A stretch of 64,000 nt of DNA from Streptomyces sp. NBC_01214 (lineage in GTDB: Bacteria; Actinomycetota; Actinomycetes; Streptomycetales; Streptomycetaceae): NCBI RefSeq assembly GCF_026340975.1, contig NZ_JAPEOS010000002.1, positions 1,320,501-1,384,500 of the forward strand, given 5' to 3'. Under the pieces are notes generated by a model. It ran no database searches, was not told the DNA's origin, and worked only from the letters and a program-made list of their open reading frames with translations. Each line of letters opens with the position of its first letter. The stretch's first letter is position 1. Shown here piece after piece: positions 34,186-43,132 of this stretch. A program made the position numbers and the translations under genes.

Positions 34186-35529
34186 ATGGCATCAGCCATC
34201 ACGACCCTCGCGGCAGACGCCCCGACGCTGTCTGCCGCGAACACCGGGTTCATGCTCATCTGCTCCGCCCTGGTCATGCTGATGACCCCGGGACTCGCCT
34301 TCTTCTACGGAGGCATGGTCCGCGTCAAGAGCAGCCTCAACATGCTGATGATGAGCTTCATCAGCCTCGGGATCGTCACGATCCTGTGGGTCCTCTACGG
34401 CTTCAGCCTCGCCTTCGGCACCGACTCCGGCTCCCTCATCGGCTGGAACTCCGACTACGTCGGCCTCAGCGGCATCGGGATTACCGAGCTGTGGGACGGC
34501 TACACCATCCCGGTCTACGTCTTCGCCGTCTTCCAACTGATGTTCGCCGTGATCACCCCCGCCCTGATCAGCGGTGCGCTGGCCGACCGCGTGAAGTTCG
34601 GCGCCTGGGTCCTGTTCACCGCGCTGTGGGTCACCGTCGTCTACTTCCCCGTCGCCCACTGGGTCTGGGGCGCCGGCGGCTGGCTCTTCGAGCTCGGCGT
34701 CATTGACTTCGCGGGCGGCACCGCCGTCCACATCAACGCCGGCGCCGCCGCCCTCGGCGTGATCCTCGTCATCGGCAAGCGCGTCGGCTTCAAGAAGGAC
34801 CCGATGCGCCCGCACAGCCTCCCCCTCGTGATGCTCGGCGCCGGCCTCCTGTGGTTCGGCTGGTTCGGCTTCAACGCGGGCTCCTGGCTCGGCAACGACG
34901 ACGGCGTCGGCGCGGTCATGTTCGTCAACACCCAGGTCGCCACCGCCGCCGCCATGCTCGCCTGGCTCGGTTACGAGAAGCTGCGCCACGGCTCCTTCAC
35001 CACCCTGGGCGCCGCCTCCGGCGCGGTCGCCGGCCTCGTCGCCATCACCCCCTCGGGCGGTGCGGTCAGCCCGCTCGGCGCGATCGCCATCGGTGTCATC
35101 GCCGGTCTGCTCTGCGCCATGGCCGTCGGCCTCAAGTACAAGTTCGGCTACGACGACTCCCTCGACGTGATCGGCGTCCACCTCGTCGGCGGCGTGGTCG
35201 GCTCCCTGCTCGTCGGCCTCTTCGCCACCGGCGGGGTCCAGTCCGACGTGGCCGGCCTCTTCTACGGCGGCGGTCTGGAACAGCTCGGCAAGCAGGCCAT
35301 CGGAGTCTTCGCCGTCCTCGCCTACTCTCTGGTGGCATCGGCGCTCCTCGCCCTCCTCCTCGACAAGACGATCGGGATGCGGGTGTCCGAGGACGACGAG
35401 GTCGCCGGTATCGACCAGGTCGAGCACGCCGAGACGGCCTACGACTTCAGCGGAGCCGGCGGCGGAGCCGCCTCGCGGAGCACCGCCGCACCCGCCCCCT
35501 CCGCCGCGACCAAGAAGGTTGACGCATGA
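34186..35529 (+). CDS. amtB: Ammonium transporter
   Basis: A 447-residue Amt/Mep/Rh channel with about 11 membrane helices. FFYGGMVRVKSSLNMLMMSF, the ammonium-path histidines in GGTAVHINAGAAALGVI and DVIGVHLVGGVVGSLLVGL, and GLLWFGWFGFNAGSWL are diagnostic. The C-terminal cytosolic tail (EDDEVAGIDQVEHAETAYDF) is the GlnK-interacting region. ATG 34186 follows GAGGAG. Overlaps glnK by four bases (ATGA) so the PII protein is made with its target. Expected to be induced by GlnR under nitrogen limitation. Confidence 0.98.
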   Translation: MASAITTLAADAPTLSAANTGFMLICSALVMLMTPGLAFFYGGMVRVKSSLNMLMMSFISLGIVTILWVLYGFSLAFGTDSGSLIGWNSDYVGLSGIGITELWDGYTIPVYVFAVFQLMFAVITPALISGALADRVKFGAWVLFTALWVTVVYFPVAHWVWGAGGWLFELGVIDFAGGTAVHINAGAAALGVILVIGKRVGFKKDPMRPHSLPLVMLGAGLLWFGWFGFNAGSWLGNDDGVGAVMFVNTQVATAAAMLAWLGYEKLRHGSFTTLGAASGAVAGLVAITPSGGAVSPLGAIAIGVIAGLLCAMAVGLKYKFGYDDSLDVIGVHLVGGVVGSLLVGLFATGGVQSDVAGLFYGGGLEQLGKQAIGVFAVLAYSLVASALLALLLDKTIGMRVSEDDEVAGIDQVEHAETAYDFSGAGGGAASRSTAAPAPSAATKKVDA

Positions 35530-35864
35530 AGCTGATCACCGCGATCGTCAAGCCGCACAAGCTGGACGAGATCAAGGAAGCCCTCCAGGCCTTCGGAGTG
35601 CAGGGCCTGACCGTCACCGAGGCCAGCGGCTACGGCCGCCAGCGCGGCCACACCGAGGTCTACCGCGGTGCCGAGTACCAGGTCGACCTCGTCCCCAAGA
35701 TCCGCATCGAGGTACTGGTCGACGACTCCGACGCCGAGGAACTGATCCGGGTGATCGTGAGCGCGGCGGCCACCGGAAAGATCGGTGACGGCAAGGTGTG
35801 GAGCGTCCCCGTGGACTCGGTCGTACGGGTCCGCACCGGCGAGCGCGGCGCTGACGCGCTCTAG
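35526..35864 (+). CDS. glnK: PII nitrogen regulatory protein
   Basis: A 112-residue PII signal protein. KLITAIVKPHKLDEIKEAL, the T-loop GRQRGHTEVYRGAEYQVDLV with Tyr51 (the residue adenylylated by GlnD in Streptomyces) and GKIGDGKVWSVPVDSVVRVR, the B/C loops binding ATP and 2-oxoglutarate. It blocks AmtB when nitrogen is plentiful. Coupled to amtB (ATGA) and 17 bases before glnD. Confidence 0.98.
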   Translation: MKLITAIVKPHKLDEIKEALQAFGVQGLTVTEASGYGRQRGHTEVYRGAEYQVDLVPKIRIEVLVDDSDAEELIRVIVSAAATGKIGDGKVWSVPVDSVVRVRTGERGADAL

Positions 35865-35881
35865 GTGACGGGAGCTCCCGG

Positions 35882-38308
35882 GTGACGAGCGTCGAAGAGA
35901 ACACGGACCACACGGCCGACCCGGGAGCCAGCGGATACGCCGCGGCCCGGCTGCGACTCCTCCAGGAGGAGTCGCAGTCCGGGCCTTCGCGCCGTTCCGC
36001 CCTGGCCGGGCTGACCGACACATGGCTGAACGACCTGTTCACGACCGCCGTACGGGAGACGGGCGTCCGCGGCGCCACGCTGGTGGCCGTCGGCGGCTAC
36101 GGACGCGCCGAACTCTCCCCGCGCAGCGACCTCGACCTGGTGCTGCTGCACGACGGCAAGGCCGAGCCGCGGGCGCTGGGCGCGCTGGCCGACCGCATCT
36201 GGTATCCGGTCTGGGACCTCGGCCTCGCCCTCGACCACTCGGTACGGACCCCCGGCGAGGCCCGCCGGACCGCTGCCGAGGACCTCAAGGTGCACCTCGG
36301 CCTGCTGGACGCCCGCACCGTCGCCGGTGACGCCGGACTCCTCGCCGGCCTGCGCACCTCCGTACTGGCCGACTGGCGCAACCAGGCGGCCGAGAGGCTC
36401 CCTGAACTGGACGCCCTGTGCCGCGAGCGGGCTGAGCGGGCCGGGGAACTGCGCTTCCTGCTCGAACCCGACCTCAAGGAGGCCCGCGGGGGCCTGCGCG
36501 ACGTCACCGCGCTGCGGGCGGTCGCCGCGTCCTGGCTGGCCGACGCCCCGCGCGAGGGCCTCGCCGAGGCCCGGCGGCGGCTCCTGGACGCCCGGGACGC
36601 CCTGCACCTGGTCACCGGCCGGGCCACCGACCGGCTCTCCCTCCAGGAACAGGACCAGGTCGCGGCCCAGCTCGGACTCCTCGACGCGGACGCGCTGCTG
36701 CGCGAGGTGTACGAGGCCGCGCGCGTCGTCGCCTACGCCGCGGACGTGACCTGGCGGGAGGTCGGACGGGTCCTGCGGGCGCGCGCCGCCCGGCCCAGGC
36801 TGCGCGGACTGCTCGGCACCCGCGGGGACCGGGCGGCCGCGCGGGCCCCCCTGGCCGAGGGCGTGGTGGAGTCCGACGGCGAGGCCGTACTGGCCCTGGC
36901 CGCGCGCCCCGACCGCGATCCCGTACTCGCCCTGCGGTTCGCCGCGGCCGCCGCGCAGGCGGGCCTGCCCGTCTCCCTGCACGCCGTACGCAGGCTCGCG
37001 GCGCAGGGGAAACCGCTCCCGGTGCCCTGGCCGGCCGAGGCCCGCGAGCAGCTGTTGACCCTGCTGGGCGCGGGGGAGCCGACGGTGGCCGTGTGGGAGG
37101 CCCTGGAGGCCGAGGGCCTCATCACCCGGCTGCTCCCGGACTGGGAGCGGGTGCGCTGTCGCCCCCAGCGCAATCCCGTCCACACCTGGACGGTGGACCG
37201 GCACCTGATCGAGACGGCGGTGCGGGCCTCCGCCCTCACCCGCCGGGTCGGCCGCCCCGACCTGCTGTTGATGGCCGCGCTCCTGCACGACATCGGCAAG
37301 GGCTGGCCGGGAGACCACTCGGTGGCGGGGGAGACCATCGCCCGCGACGTCGCCGCCCGCGTCGGCTTCGACCCGCACGACGTCGTCGTGCTCGGGGCGC
37401 TCGTACGGCACCACCTGCTGCTGATCGACACCGCCACCCGGCGCGACCTGGACGACCCGGCCACGGTCCGCACGGTCGCCGACGCCGTGGGCTCGGTGGG
37501 CACGCTGGAAATACTGCACGCCCTGACCGAGGCGGACGCCCTGGCCACCGGGCCGGCGGCGTGGAGCGCGTGGCGGGGATCGCTCGTGGCGGACCTCGTC
37601 GCGCGGGTCGCCGCCGTACTGCGCGGCACGGCCCCGGTGGCCGGAGAGCCGGAGATCGCGACCACCGAACAGGAACGCCTGGCGGTGGAGGCCCTGCGCA
37701 CCGGGGAGCCGGTCCTGGCGCTCCAGGCCCGTCAGGAGGACGACGCGGTCGGCGTGGACCTCGTCGTCGCCGTCCCCGACCAGCCAGGGGTCCTCCCGGC
37801 GGTGGCCGGGGTCCTGGCCCTGCACCGGCTCACCGTACGGGCGGCCGACCTGCGCTCCATGGAGCTCCCGGACCGGCTGGGCGAGGTCCTGGTGCTGCGC
37901 TGGCGGGTGGCGGCGGAGTACGGCGCGCTGCCGCAGGCCGCCCGGCTCCGTACCGACCTGGTCCGCGCGCTGGACGGCTCGCTGGACGTCCCGGCGAAGC
38001 TGGCGGACCGCGAGGCGGCCTATCCGCGCCGGCGCGGGGTGGTCCCGCCGCCGCCCCGGGTCACGGTGGTCCCGGACGTGTCCTCCCTGGCCACGGTCCT
38101 GGAGGTGCGCGCGCCGGACGCGGTGGGCCTGCTCCACCGGATCGGCCGGGCACTGGAGTCCCGGGGCGTCCGGGTCCGCAGCGCACACGTCTCCACCCTG
38201 GGCGCGAACGCGGTGGACACGCTGTACGTGACCACCCCCGAGGGCAAGCCCCTCGACCCCGCGGAGGCAGCGGCCCTGGCCGGCCTGGTGGCTGCCGCCC
38301 TGTCGTAG
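35882..38308 (+). CDS. glnD: PII uridylyl/adenylyl-transferase GlnD
   Basis: An 808-residue bifunctional enzyme that modifies and demodifies GlnK; in Streptomyces it adenylylates Tyr51. Domain order: nucleotidyltransferase (VGGYGRAELSPRSDLDLVLL, about residues 60-80), helical GlnD linker (FLLEPDLKEARGGLRD), HD hydrolase (ALLHDIGKGWPGDHSVAGE, about residue 470), and two ACT domains (VAVPDQPGVLPAVAGVLALH; RAPDAVGLLHRIGRALESRG) that sense glutamine. GTG 35882 with GGGAG before it. Last gene of the nitrogen operon; the repeat cluster at 38358-38556 follows. Confidence 0.97.
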   Translation: MTSVEENTDHTADPGASGYAAARLRLLQEESQSGPSRRSALAGLTDTWLNDLFTTAVRETGVRGATLVAVGGYGRAELSPRSDLDLVLLHDGKAEPRALGALADRIWYPVWDLGLALDHSVRTPGEARRTAAEDLKVHLGLLDARTVAGDAGLLAGLRTSVLADWRNQAAERLPELDALCRERAERAGELRFLLEPDLKEARGGLRDVTALRAVAASWLADAPREGLAEARRRLLDARDALHLVTGRATDRLSLQEQDQVAAQLGLLDADALLREVYEAARVVAYAADVTWREVGRVLRARAARPRLRGLLGTRGDRAAARAPLAEGVVESDGEAVLALAARPDRDPVLALRFAAAAAQAGLPVSLHAVRRLAAQGKPLPVPWPAEAREQLLTLLGAGEPTVAVWEALEAEGLITRLLPDWERVRCRPQRNPVHTWTVDRHLIETAVRASALTRRVGRPDLLLMAALLHDIGKGWPGDHSVAGETIARDVAARVGFDPHDVVVLGALVRHHLLLIDTATRRDLDDPATVRTVADAVGSVGTLEILHALTEADALATGPAAWSAWRGSLVADLVARVAAVLRGTAPVAGEPEIATTEQERLAVEALRTGEPVLALQARQEDDAVGVDLVVAVPDQPGVLPAVAGVLALHRLTVRAADLRSMELPDRLGEVLVLRWRVAAEYGALPQAARLRTDLVRALDGSLDVPAKLADREAAYPRRRGVVPPPPRVTVVPDVSSLATVLEVRAPDAVGLLHRIGRALESRGVRVRSAHVSTLGANAVDTLYVTTPEGKPLDPAEAAALAGLVAAALS

Positions 38309-38646
38309 TGCGGGCGGCCGCTGCGCGGAGCGTTCCCCCACCCACCCCTCCGCCGTTCCCCGGGGCTCGGCCCCGCGCCCCGCGCCTCAAACGCCGGCGG
38401 GGCTGGAATTTGCTGCGCACATCCAGCCCGCCCGGCGTTTGGGGGCCGGGGTCCGGGGCGGAGCCCCGGTCTTGCAAGCCGCACGCGGGTACAGGGCCGG
38501 GCGAAATCCAGCCTCCCCGGCGTTTGAGGGGCGGGGTGCGGGGGGCGGAGCCCCGGGGAAAGGTGACCACAGGGCCGGATGGGCGGCGGGGGCGGATACC
38601 CTGGGGGACGACCACAACGCCCCCGACCCGAGGAATCGCGACCACC
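38309..38646. other. 338-base gap between glnD and ffh
   Basis: No gene. Most of it is the repeat cluster described separately. The last about 70 bases carry the ffh leader, including CCCGAGGAATCGCG as the likely ribosome site. Confidence 0.75.
38358..38556. repeat. Three copies of a palindromic intergenic repeat
   Basis: Unit A (38358-38406, minus orientation), unit B (about 38421-38468) and unit C (about 38507-38556) share the pattern TCCAGCC…CCGGCGTTTG…GCGGGGT…GGGGCGGAGCCCCGG. Each contains a self-complementary end (GGGGCGGAGCCCC). A and B are inverted, B and C direct. Such elements are widespread between genes in Streptomyces and may act as terminators or mRNA 3' stabilisers. Confidence 0.8.
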
Positions 38647-40218
38647 GTGTTCGATACGCTCTCCGACCGCTTGGCGAATACCTTCAAGGGGCTGCGCGGC
38701 AAAGGCCGGCTGTCCGAGGCTGACATCGACGCAGCGGCCCGGGAAATCCGTATCGCTCTCCTCGAGGCCGACGTCGCCCTGCCCGTCGTCCGCTCCTTCA
38801 TCGCGAACGTCAAGGAACGCGCGCGCGGTGAAGAGGTCAGCAAGGCCCTGAACCCGGGCCAGCAGGTCCTGAAGATCGTCAACGACGAGCTCGTCACCAT
38901 CCTCGGCGGCGAGACCCGGCGGCTGCGCTTCGCCAAGACCGCCCCCACCGTGATCATGCTGGCCGGTCTCCAGGGTGCCGGTAAGACCACCCTCGCCGGA
39001 AAGCTCGGTCTCTGGCTGAAGGGGCAGGGCCACGCCCCGCTGCTGGTCGCGTGCGACCTCCAGCGCCCCAACGCCGTCAACCAGCTGAGCGTCGTCGCCG
39101 AGCGCGCCGGCGTGGCCGTGTACGCGCCCCAGCCGGGCAACGGCGTCGGCGACCCGGTCCAGGTCGCGAAGGACTCCGTCGAGTACGCGCGGACCAAGCA
39201 GTACGACATCGTCATCGTCGACACCGCCGGCCGCCTCGGCATCGACGCCGAGCTGATGCAGCAGGCCGCGGACATCCGCGACGCCGTCAGCCCCGACGAG
39301 ATCCTCTTCGTCGTCGACGCCATGATCGGCCAGGACGCGGTCAACACCGCCGAGGCCTTCCGCGACGGCGTCGGCTTCGACGGCGTCGTGCTCTCCAAGC
39401 TCGACGGTGACGCCCGAGGCGGTGCCGCGCTCTCCATCGCGCACGTCACCGGCAAGCAGATCATGTTCGCCTCGAACGGCGAGAAGCTCGACGAGTTCGA
39501 CGCCTTCCACCCCGACCGCATGGCGGGCCGGATCCTCGACATGGGTGACATGCTCACCCTCATCGAGCAGGCCGAGAAGACCTTCTCGCAGGCCGAGGCC
39601 GAGAAGATGGCGGCCAAGCTCGCCAAGGGCCCCAAGGAGTTCACGCTCGACGACTTCCTGGCCCAGATGGAGCAGGTCCGCAAAATGGGCTCCATCTCCA
39701 AGCTGCTCGGCATGCTGCCCGGCATGGGTCAGATCAAGGACCAGATCAACAACATCGACGAGCGTGACGTCGACCGCACCGCCGCGATCATCAAGTCGAT
39801 GACCCCGGCCGAGCGCCACGACCCGACGATCATCAACGGCTCGCGCCGTGCCCGTATCGCCAAGGGCTCCGGCACCGAGGTCAGCGCGGTCAAGTCGCTG
39901 GTCGAGCGGTTCTTCGACGCCCGCAAGATGATGTCCCGCATGGCCCAGGGCGGCGGCATGCCGGGCATGCCGGGCATGCCCGGGATGGGTGGCGGCCCCG
40001 GCCGGCAGAAGAAGCAGGTCAAGCAGGCCAAGGGCAAGCGCAAGAGCGGCAACCCGATGAAGCGCAAGGAAGAGGAGGCCGCAGCCGCGGCCCGCCGGGA
40101 GCAGGGCCCGCAGGCGATCGAGCCCGCGGCCGCCGGCAACCCCTTCGGCCTGCCGGCGGGCGGCCAGGACGGCGGGGACTTCGACCTTCCGGACGAGTTC
40201 AAGAAGTTCATGAAGTAG
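38647..40218 (+). CDS. ffh: Signal recognition particle GTPase Ffh
   Basis: Binds signal sequences on ribosomes together with 4.5S RNA and docks on FtsY; 523 residues. NG domain: GLQGAGKTTLAGKLGLWLKG, DLQRPNAVNQL, DTAGRLGIDAELMQQ, SKLDGDARGGAALS. Methionine-rich M domain: FLAQMEQVRKMGSISKLLGM and RRARIAKGSGTEVSAVKSLV for SRP RNA, followed by GGGMPGMPGMPGMGGGPG and a basic tail. Start GTG 38647; the frame is open far upstream but only through the repeat region. A strong terminator follows. Confidence 0.98.
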   Translation: MFDTLSDRLANTFKGLRGKGRLSEADIDAAAREIRIALLEADVALPVVRSFIANVKERARGEEVSKALNPGQQVLKIVNDELVTILGGETRRLRFAKTAPTVIMLAGLQGAGKTTLAGKLGLWLKGQGHAPLLVACDLQRPNAVNQLSVVAERAGVAVYAPQPGNGVGDPVQVAKDSVEYARTKQYDIVIVDTAGRLGIDAELMQQAADIRDAVSPDEILFVVDAMIGQDAVNTAEAFRDGVGFDGVVLSKLDGDARGGAALSIAHVTGKQIMFASNGEKLDEFDAFHPDRMAGRILDMGDMLTLIEQAEKTFSQAEAEKMAAKLAKGPKEFTLDDFLAQMEQVRKMGSISKLLGMLPGMGQIKDQINNIDERDVDRTAAIIKSMTPAERHDPTIINGSRRARIAKGSGTEVSAVKSLVERFFDARKMMSRMAQGGGMPGMPGMPGMGGGPGRQKKQVKQAKGKRKSGNPMKRKEEEAAAAARREQGPQAIEPAAAGNPFGLPAGGQDGGDFDLPDEFKKFMK

Positions 40219-40236
40219 CACCCGCGCACGTGGGTG

Positions 40237-40276
40237 AGGAGGGCCCCGGCCGTGTTCGCACGGTCGGGGCCCTCCT
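40237..40276 (+). terminator. Terminator after ffh
   Basis: AGGAGGGCCCCGGCCGTG pairs with CACGGTCGGGGCCCTCCT (one G·T) around the stable TTCG loop, then GTTTC. Confidence 0.9.
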
Positions 40277-40348
40277 GTTTCTCCGCCGGGGCGACGGTCC
40301 GATTTATCCCTTATGGTCGGCCGGGAGGATGGCAGAAGGAGGCGCCCC

Positions 40349-42286
40349 GTGCCCAGCCCCACCCCCGTACCTCCCCGCGACAGGGCCGACACCCCCTGGC
40401 GGTCGGAAGGCGCACCGCCCGCCGCTCCGCCCAAGCGGAGGATGCCCGGCGGCTGGCGGGGGCTGATCCTCACCGCGCTGATCGTCTACCTGCTGGCCAA
40501 CCTCGTGCTGTCCTTCTTCAACGAGGGGGACGAGCCGACCATCTCGTACACCGAGTTCAGCAAGCAGGTCGCCGCGGGCAACGTCGAGAAGATCTACTCC
40601 AAGGGCGATGCCATCCAGGGCGAGCTCAAGGCCAAGCAGCCGCTGCCCGACGGCGACAAGGGCGACTACACGAAGTTCGTCACCCAGCGCCCCGCCTTCG
40701 CCGACGACGCGCTGTGGGCCGAGCTCACCAAGCAGAACGTGACCGTCACGGCTTCCCCGGTCGTCGTGCAGCGCAGCTTCCTCGCGAACCTGCTGCTCTC
40801 CCTCGCCCCGATGCTGCTGCTGGTCCTCCTGTGGGTGGTCATCGCCCGCCGGATGGGTTCCGGGATGGGCGGCGCGGGCGCGCTGGGCCGCAAGGCCCCG
40901 CCCAAGCCGGTCGAGCTGGAGACGGGCGCCCGCCGCACCACCTTCGAGGACGTGGCGGGCATCGACGAGGTCGAGGGGGAGCTCAACGACGTCGTCGACT
41001 TCCTCAAGAACCCGCAGGCGTACCGGAAGATGGGCGCCCGGATGCCCGGCGGAGTCCTGCTCTCCGGCCCGCCCGGTACCGGCAAGACCCTGCTGGCGCG
41101 CGCGGTCGCGGGCGAGGCCGGGGTGCCCTTCTTCTCCGCCTCCGCCTCCGAGTTCATCGAAATGATCGTCGGGGTCGGCGCCTCCCGGGTGCGCGAACTG
41201 TTCACCGAGGCGCGCAAGGTGGCCCCGGCGATCATCTTCATCGACGAGATCGACACCATCGGACGGGCCCGCGGCGGCGGCACTGCCATGGGCGGCCACG
41301 ACGAACGCGAACAGACCCTCAACCAGATCCTCACCGAAATGGACGGCTTCTCCGGCTCGGAGGGCGTGATCGTCCTCGCGGCCACCAACCGCGCGGACGT
41401 GCTCGACCCCGCCCTCACCCGCCCCGGCCGCTTCGACCGCATGGTGGTCGTCTCCCCGCCCGACCGGGCCGGCCGCGAGGCCATCCTGCGCATCCACACC
41501 CGGGACATCCCGCTCGCCGAGGGCGTCGACCTGGCACACGTGGCCCGTACCACCCCCGGGATGACCGGAGCGGACCTAGCCAACCTGGCGAACGAGGCCG
41601 CGCTGCTGGCCGTCAAACGCCAGCAGACCCAGGTGACCCGGGCGGACCTGTCGGACGCCCTGGAGAAGGTCCAGCTCGGCGCCGAGAGGTCGCTGATCAT
41701 GCCGGAGGAGGAGCGCCGCCGCACCGCCTACCACGAGAGCGGCCACGCCCTGCTGGGCATGCTCCAGCCGGGCGCCGACCCGGTCCGCAAGATCACGATC
41801 GTGCCCCGCGGCCGCGCGCTGGGCGTCACCCTCTCGACCCCGGACGCGGACCGGTACGCCTACACCGAGCCGTACCTGCGCGGCCGCATCATCGGCGCGC
41901 TCGGCGGCATGGCGGCCGAGCACGTCGTCTACGACGTCATCACCACCGGCGCCGAGAACGACCTGGAGCAGGTGACCGCCATCGTCCGCGGCATGGTCGG
42001 CCGCTGGGGCATGAGCGAGCGGATCGGCCGCCTCACCGCGATCCCCTCCGACGGGCAGGGCCCCTACGGACTCTCGGCCGCCCCCGCCACCCTCGACGCG
42101 GTCGACCACGAGATGCGGCGCATCGTGGACGAGTGCTACCTGGAGGCCTGCCGCCTGCTGCGCGAGCACCGCCCGCAGCTGGACGCCCTCGCGCAGGCCC
42201 TCCTCGCCAACGAGACCCTGGACGAACCGGCCGCCTACGCCGCCGCGGGGATCGCACGGCTGACGAAGGGGCACGGCACCGACTGA
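40349..42286 (+). CDS. ftsH: FtsH-family membrane AAA+ zinc metalloprotease
   Basis: A 645-residue membrane protease. Two N-terminal membrane segments (GLILTALIVYLLANLVLSFF and LLLSLAPMLLLVLLWVVIA) flank an extracytoplasmic domain; then AAA+: GPPGTGKTLLARAVAGEA, FIDEIDTIGRARGGG, TNRADVLDPALTRPGRFDRM, and the M41 zinc motif HESGH. The start is GTG 40349, six bases after AAGGAGG; an upstream ATG at 40313 has no ribosome site. Streptomyces carries another FtsH near the hpt/folE region, so this is a paralogue with perhaps more specialised clients. Convergent with a methyltransferase gene. Confidence 0.94.
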   Translation: MPSPTPVPPRDRADTPWRSEGAPPAAPPKRRMPGGWRGLILTALIVYLLANLVLSFFNEGDEPTISYTEFSKQVAAGNVEKIYSKGDAIQGELKAKQPLPDGDKGDYTKFVTQRPAFADDALWAELTKQNVTVTASPVVVQRSFLANLLLSLAPMLLLVLLWVVIARRMGSGMGGAGALGRKAPPKPVELETGARRTTFEDVAGIDEVEGELNDVVDFLKNPQAYRKMGARMPGGVLLSGPPGTGKTLLARAVAGEAGVPFFSASASEFIEMIVGVGASRVRELFTEARKVAPAIIFIDEIDTIGRARGGGTAMGGHDEREQTLNQILTEMDGFSGSEGVIVLAATNRADVLDPALTRPGRFDRMVVVSPPDRAGREAILRIHTRDIPLAEGVDLAHVARTTPGMTGADLANLANEAALLAVKRQQTQVTRADLSDALEKVQLGAERSLIMPEEERRRTAYHESGHALLGMLQPGADPVRKITIVPRGRALGVTLSTPDADRYAYTEPYLRGRIIGALGGMAAEHVVYDVITTGAENDLEQVTAIVRGMVGRWGMSERIGRLTAIPSDGQGPYGLSAAPATLDAVDHEMRRIVDECYLEACRLLREHRPQLDALAQALLANETLDEPAAYAAAGIARLTKGHGTD

Positions 42287-42296
42287 GGCGCGGCCG

Positions 42297-43001
42297 TCAG
42301 TCCACCCGGGCGATCACGTACCGGAAGATGTTCGGCAGCCACACGGCGCCGTCGGACCGCTCGAACGGGTGAAGCGCCTCGGCCAGTTCCTTCTCCGCGA
42401 GCACGGGATCGGCCGTGCCGTCGGCGGCGTCGGCGGCGTCGTAGAGCCCCGTCGACAGCAGTCCGCGCACCGCGCTGTCCACGTCCGCGTACCCGAACGG
42501 GCAGAACACCCGCCCGGAACCGTCCGGTCGCAGCCCGGCCCGCTCCACCAGCGCGTCCAGGTCCCGCGGCGCGGGCCCGCCGCCGAGGACCGAGGGCACC
42601 GTGCAGCGCTCCGCGGGCCCCCAGTCCGCCAGGACCACCGCTCCGCCGCGGCGGACCGCGGGCAGGGCCGCGTCCAGGGCTGCGGGGGCCGGGGAGAAGG
42701 CGAGCAGGGCGTCGTACGGGCGGGGCGGGGCCGGCGGCTCCGGTGGAGCCGCCAGGACCTCCAGCAGCCGCTCGCGGGCCAGCGCCCGCCGGGCCGGGTC
42801 CGCCTCCACGCCCGTGGCCACGGCTCCCCGCCCGGCCGCCAGCAGCAGGGGCAGCCCGGCTCCGCAGTCCAGGTCGAGCAGCCGGTCGCCCGGCCCGACC
42901 TCCAGCCGGTCGTAGACCGCCTCGTACAGCGGTACGAGCATCCGTTCCTGGATCTCCGCCCAGTCCCGGGCGACGAGCGTGGCCGTCGGCGTCGGTGTCA
43001 T
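42297..43001 (-). CDS. Class I SAM-dependent methyltransferase
   Basis: A 234-residue methyltransferase of unknown target. Motif I LLDLDCGAGLPLLLAAGRGA, GVEADPARRALAREREL-like motif II region, and YDALLAFSPAP. The N-terminus WAEIQERMLVPLYEAVYDRL is typical of the Methyltransf_11-type group. ATG 43001, with AGGAGC nine bases upstream. It lies 10 bases from the convergent ftsH stop and is divergent from proS with 131 bases between. Small-molecule or protein target cannot be told. Confidence 0.85.
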   Translation of the reverse strand: MTPTPTATLVARDWAEIQERMLVPLYEAVYDRLEVGPGDRLLDLDCGAGLPLLLAAGRGAVATGVEADPARRALARERLLEVLAAPPEPPAPPRPYDALLAFSPAPAALDAALPAVRRGGAVVLADWGPAERCTVPSVLGGGPAPRDLDALVERAGLRPDGSGRVFCPFGYADVDSAVRGLLSTGLYDAADAADGTADPVLAEKELAEALHPFERSDGAVWLPNIFRYVIARVD

Positions 43002-43094
43002 CGAAAGAGCGCTCCTGATTCCGTGTCGCCCCCTTGCCCCCGTTGCCAGAGAACTCCCCATTCGCCCCGACGTCCAGAGGAGCGCGCCACCCGA

Positions 43095-43125
43095 TTCACG
43101 CATCGTGTGCCGGGCGCCGTACGAT
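43095..43125 (+). promoter_or_regulatory. Candidate proS promoter placing the start at the ATG
   Basis: TACGAT (43120-43125) ends seven bases before the proS ATG, with TTCACG (43095-43100) upstream. With normal spacing transcription would begin at or one base before the A of ATG, implying a leaderless message. No ribosome site precedes the ATG. Confidence 0.5.
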
Positions 43126-43132
43126 TCGCGGC

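Noticed and set aside
37093..38646. Upstream extension of the ffh frame into glnD
   Set aside because: The part before GTG 38647 is a wrong-frame reading of glnD and the repeat cluster; Ffh begins normally at FDTLSDRLANTF.
38309..38646. CRISPR-like array because of repeated units
   Set aside because: Only three units, in mixed orientation, with palindromic ends and no regular spacers or cas genes.
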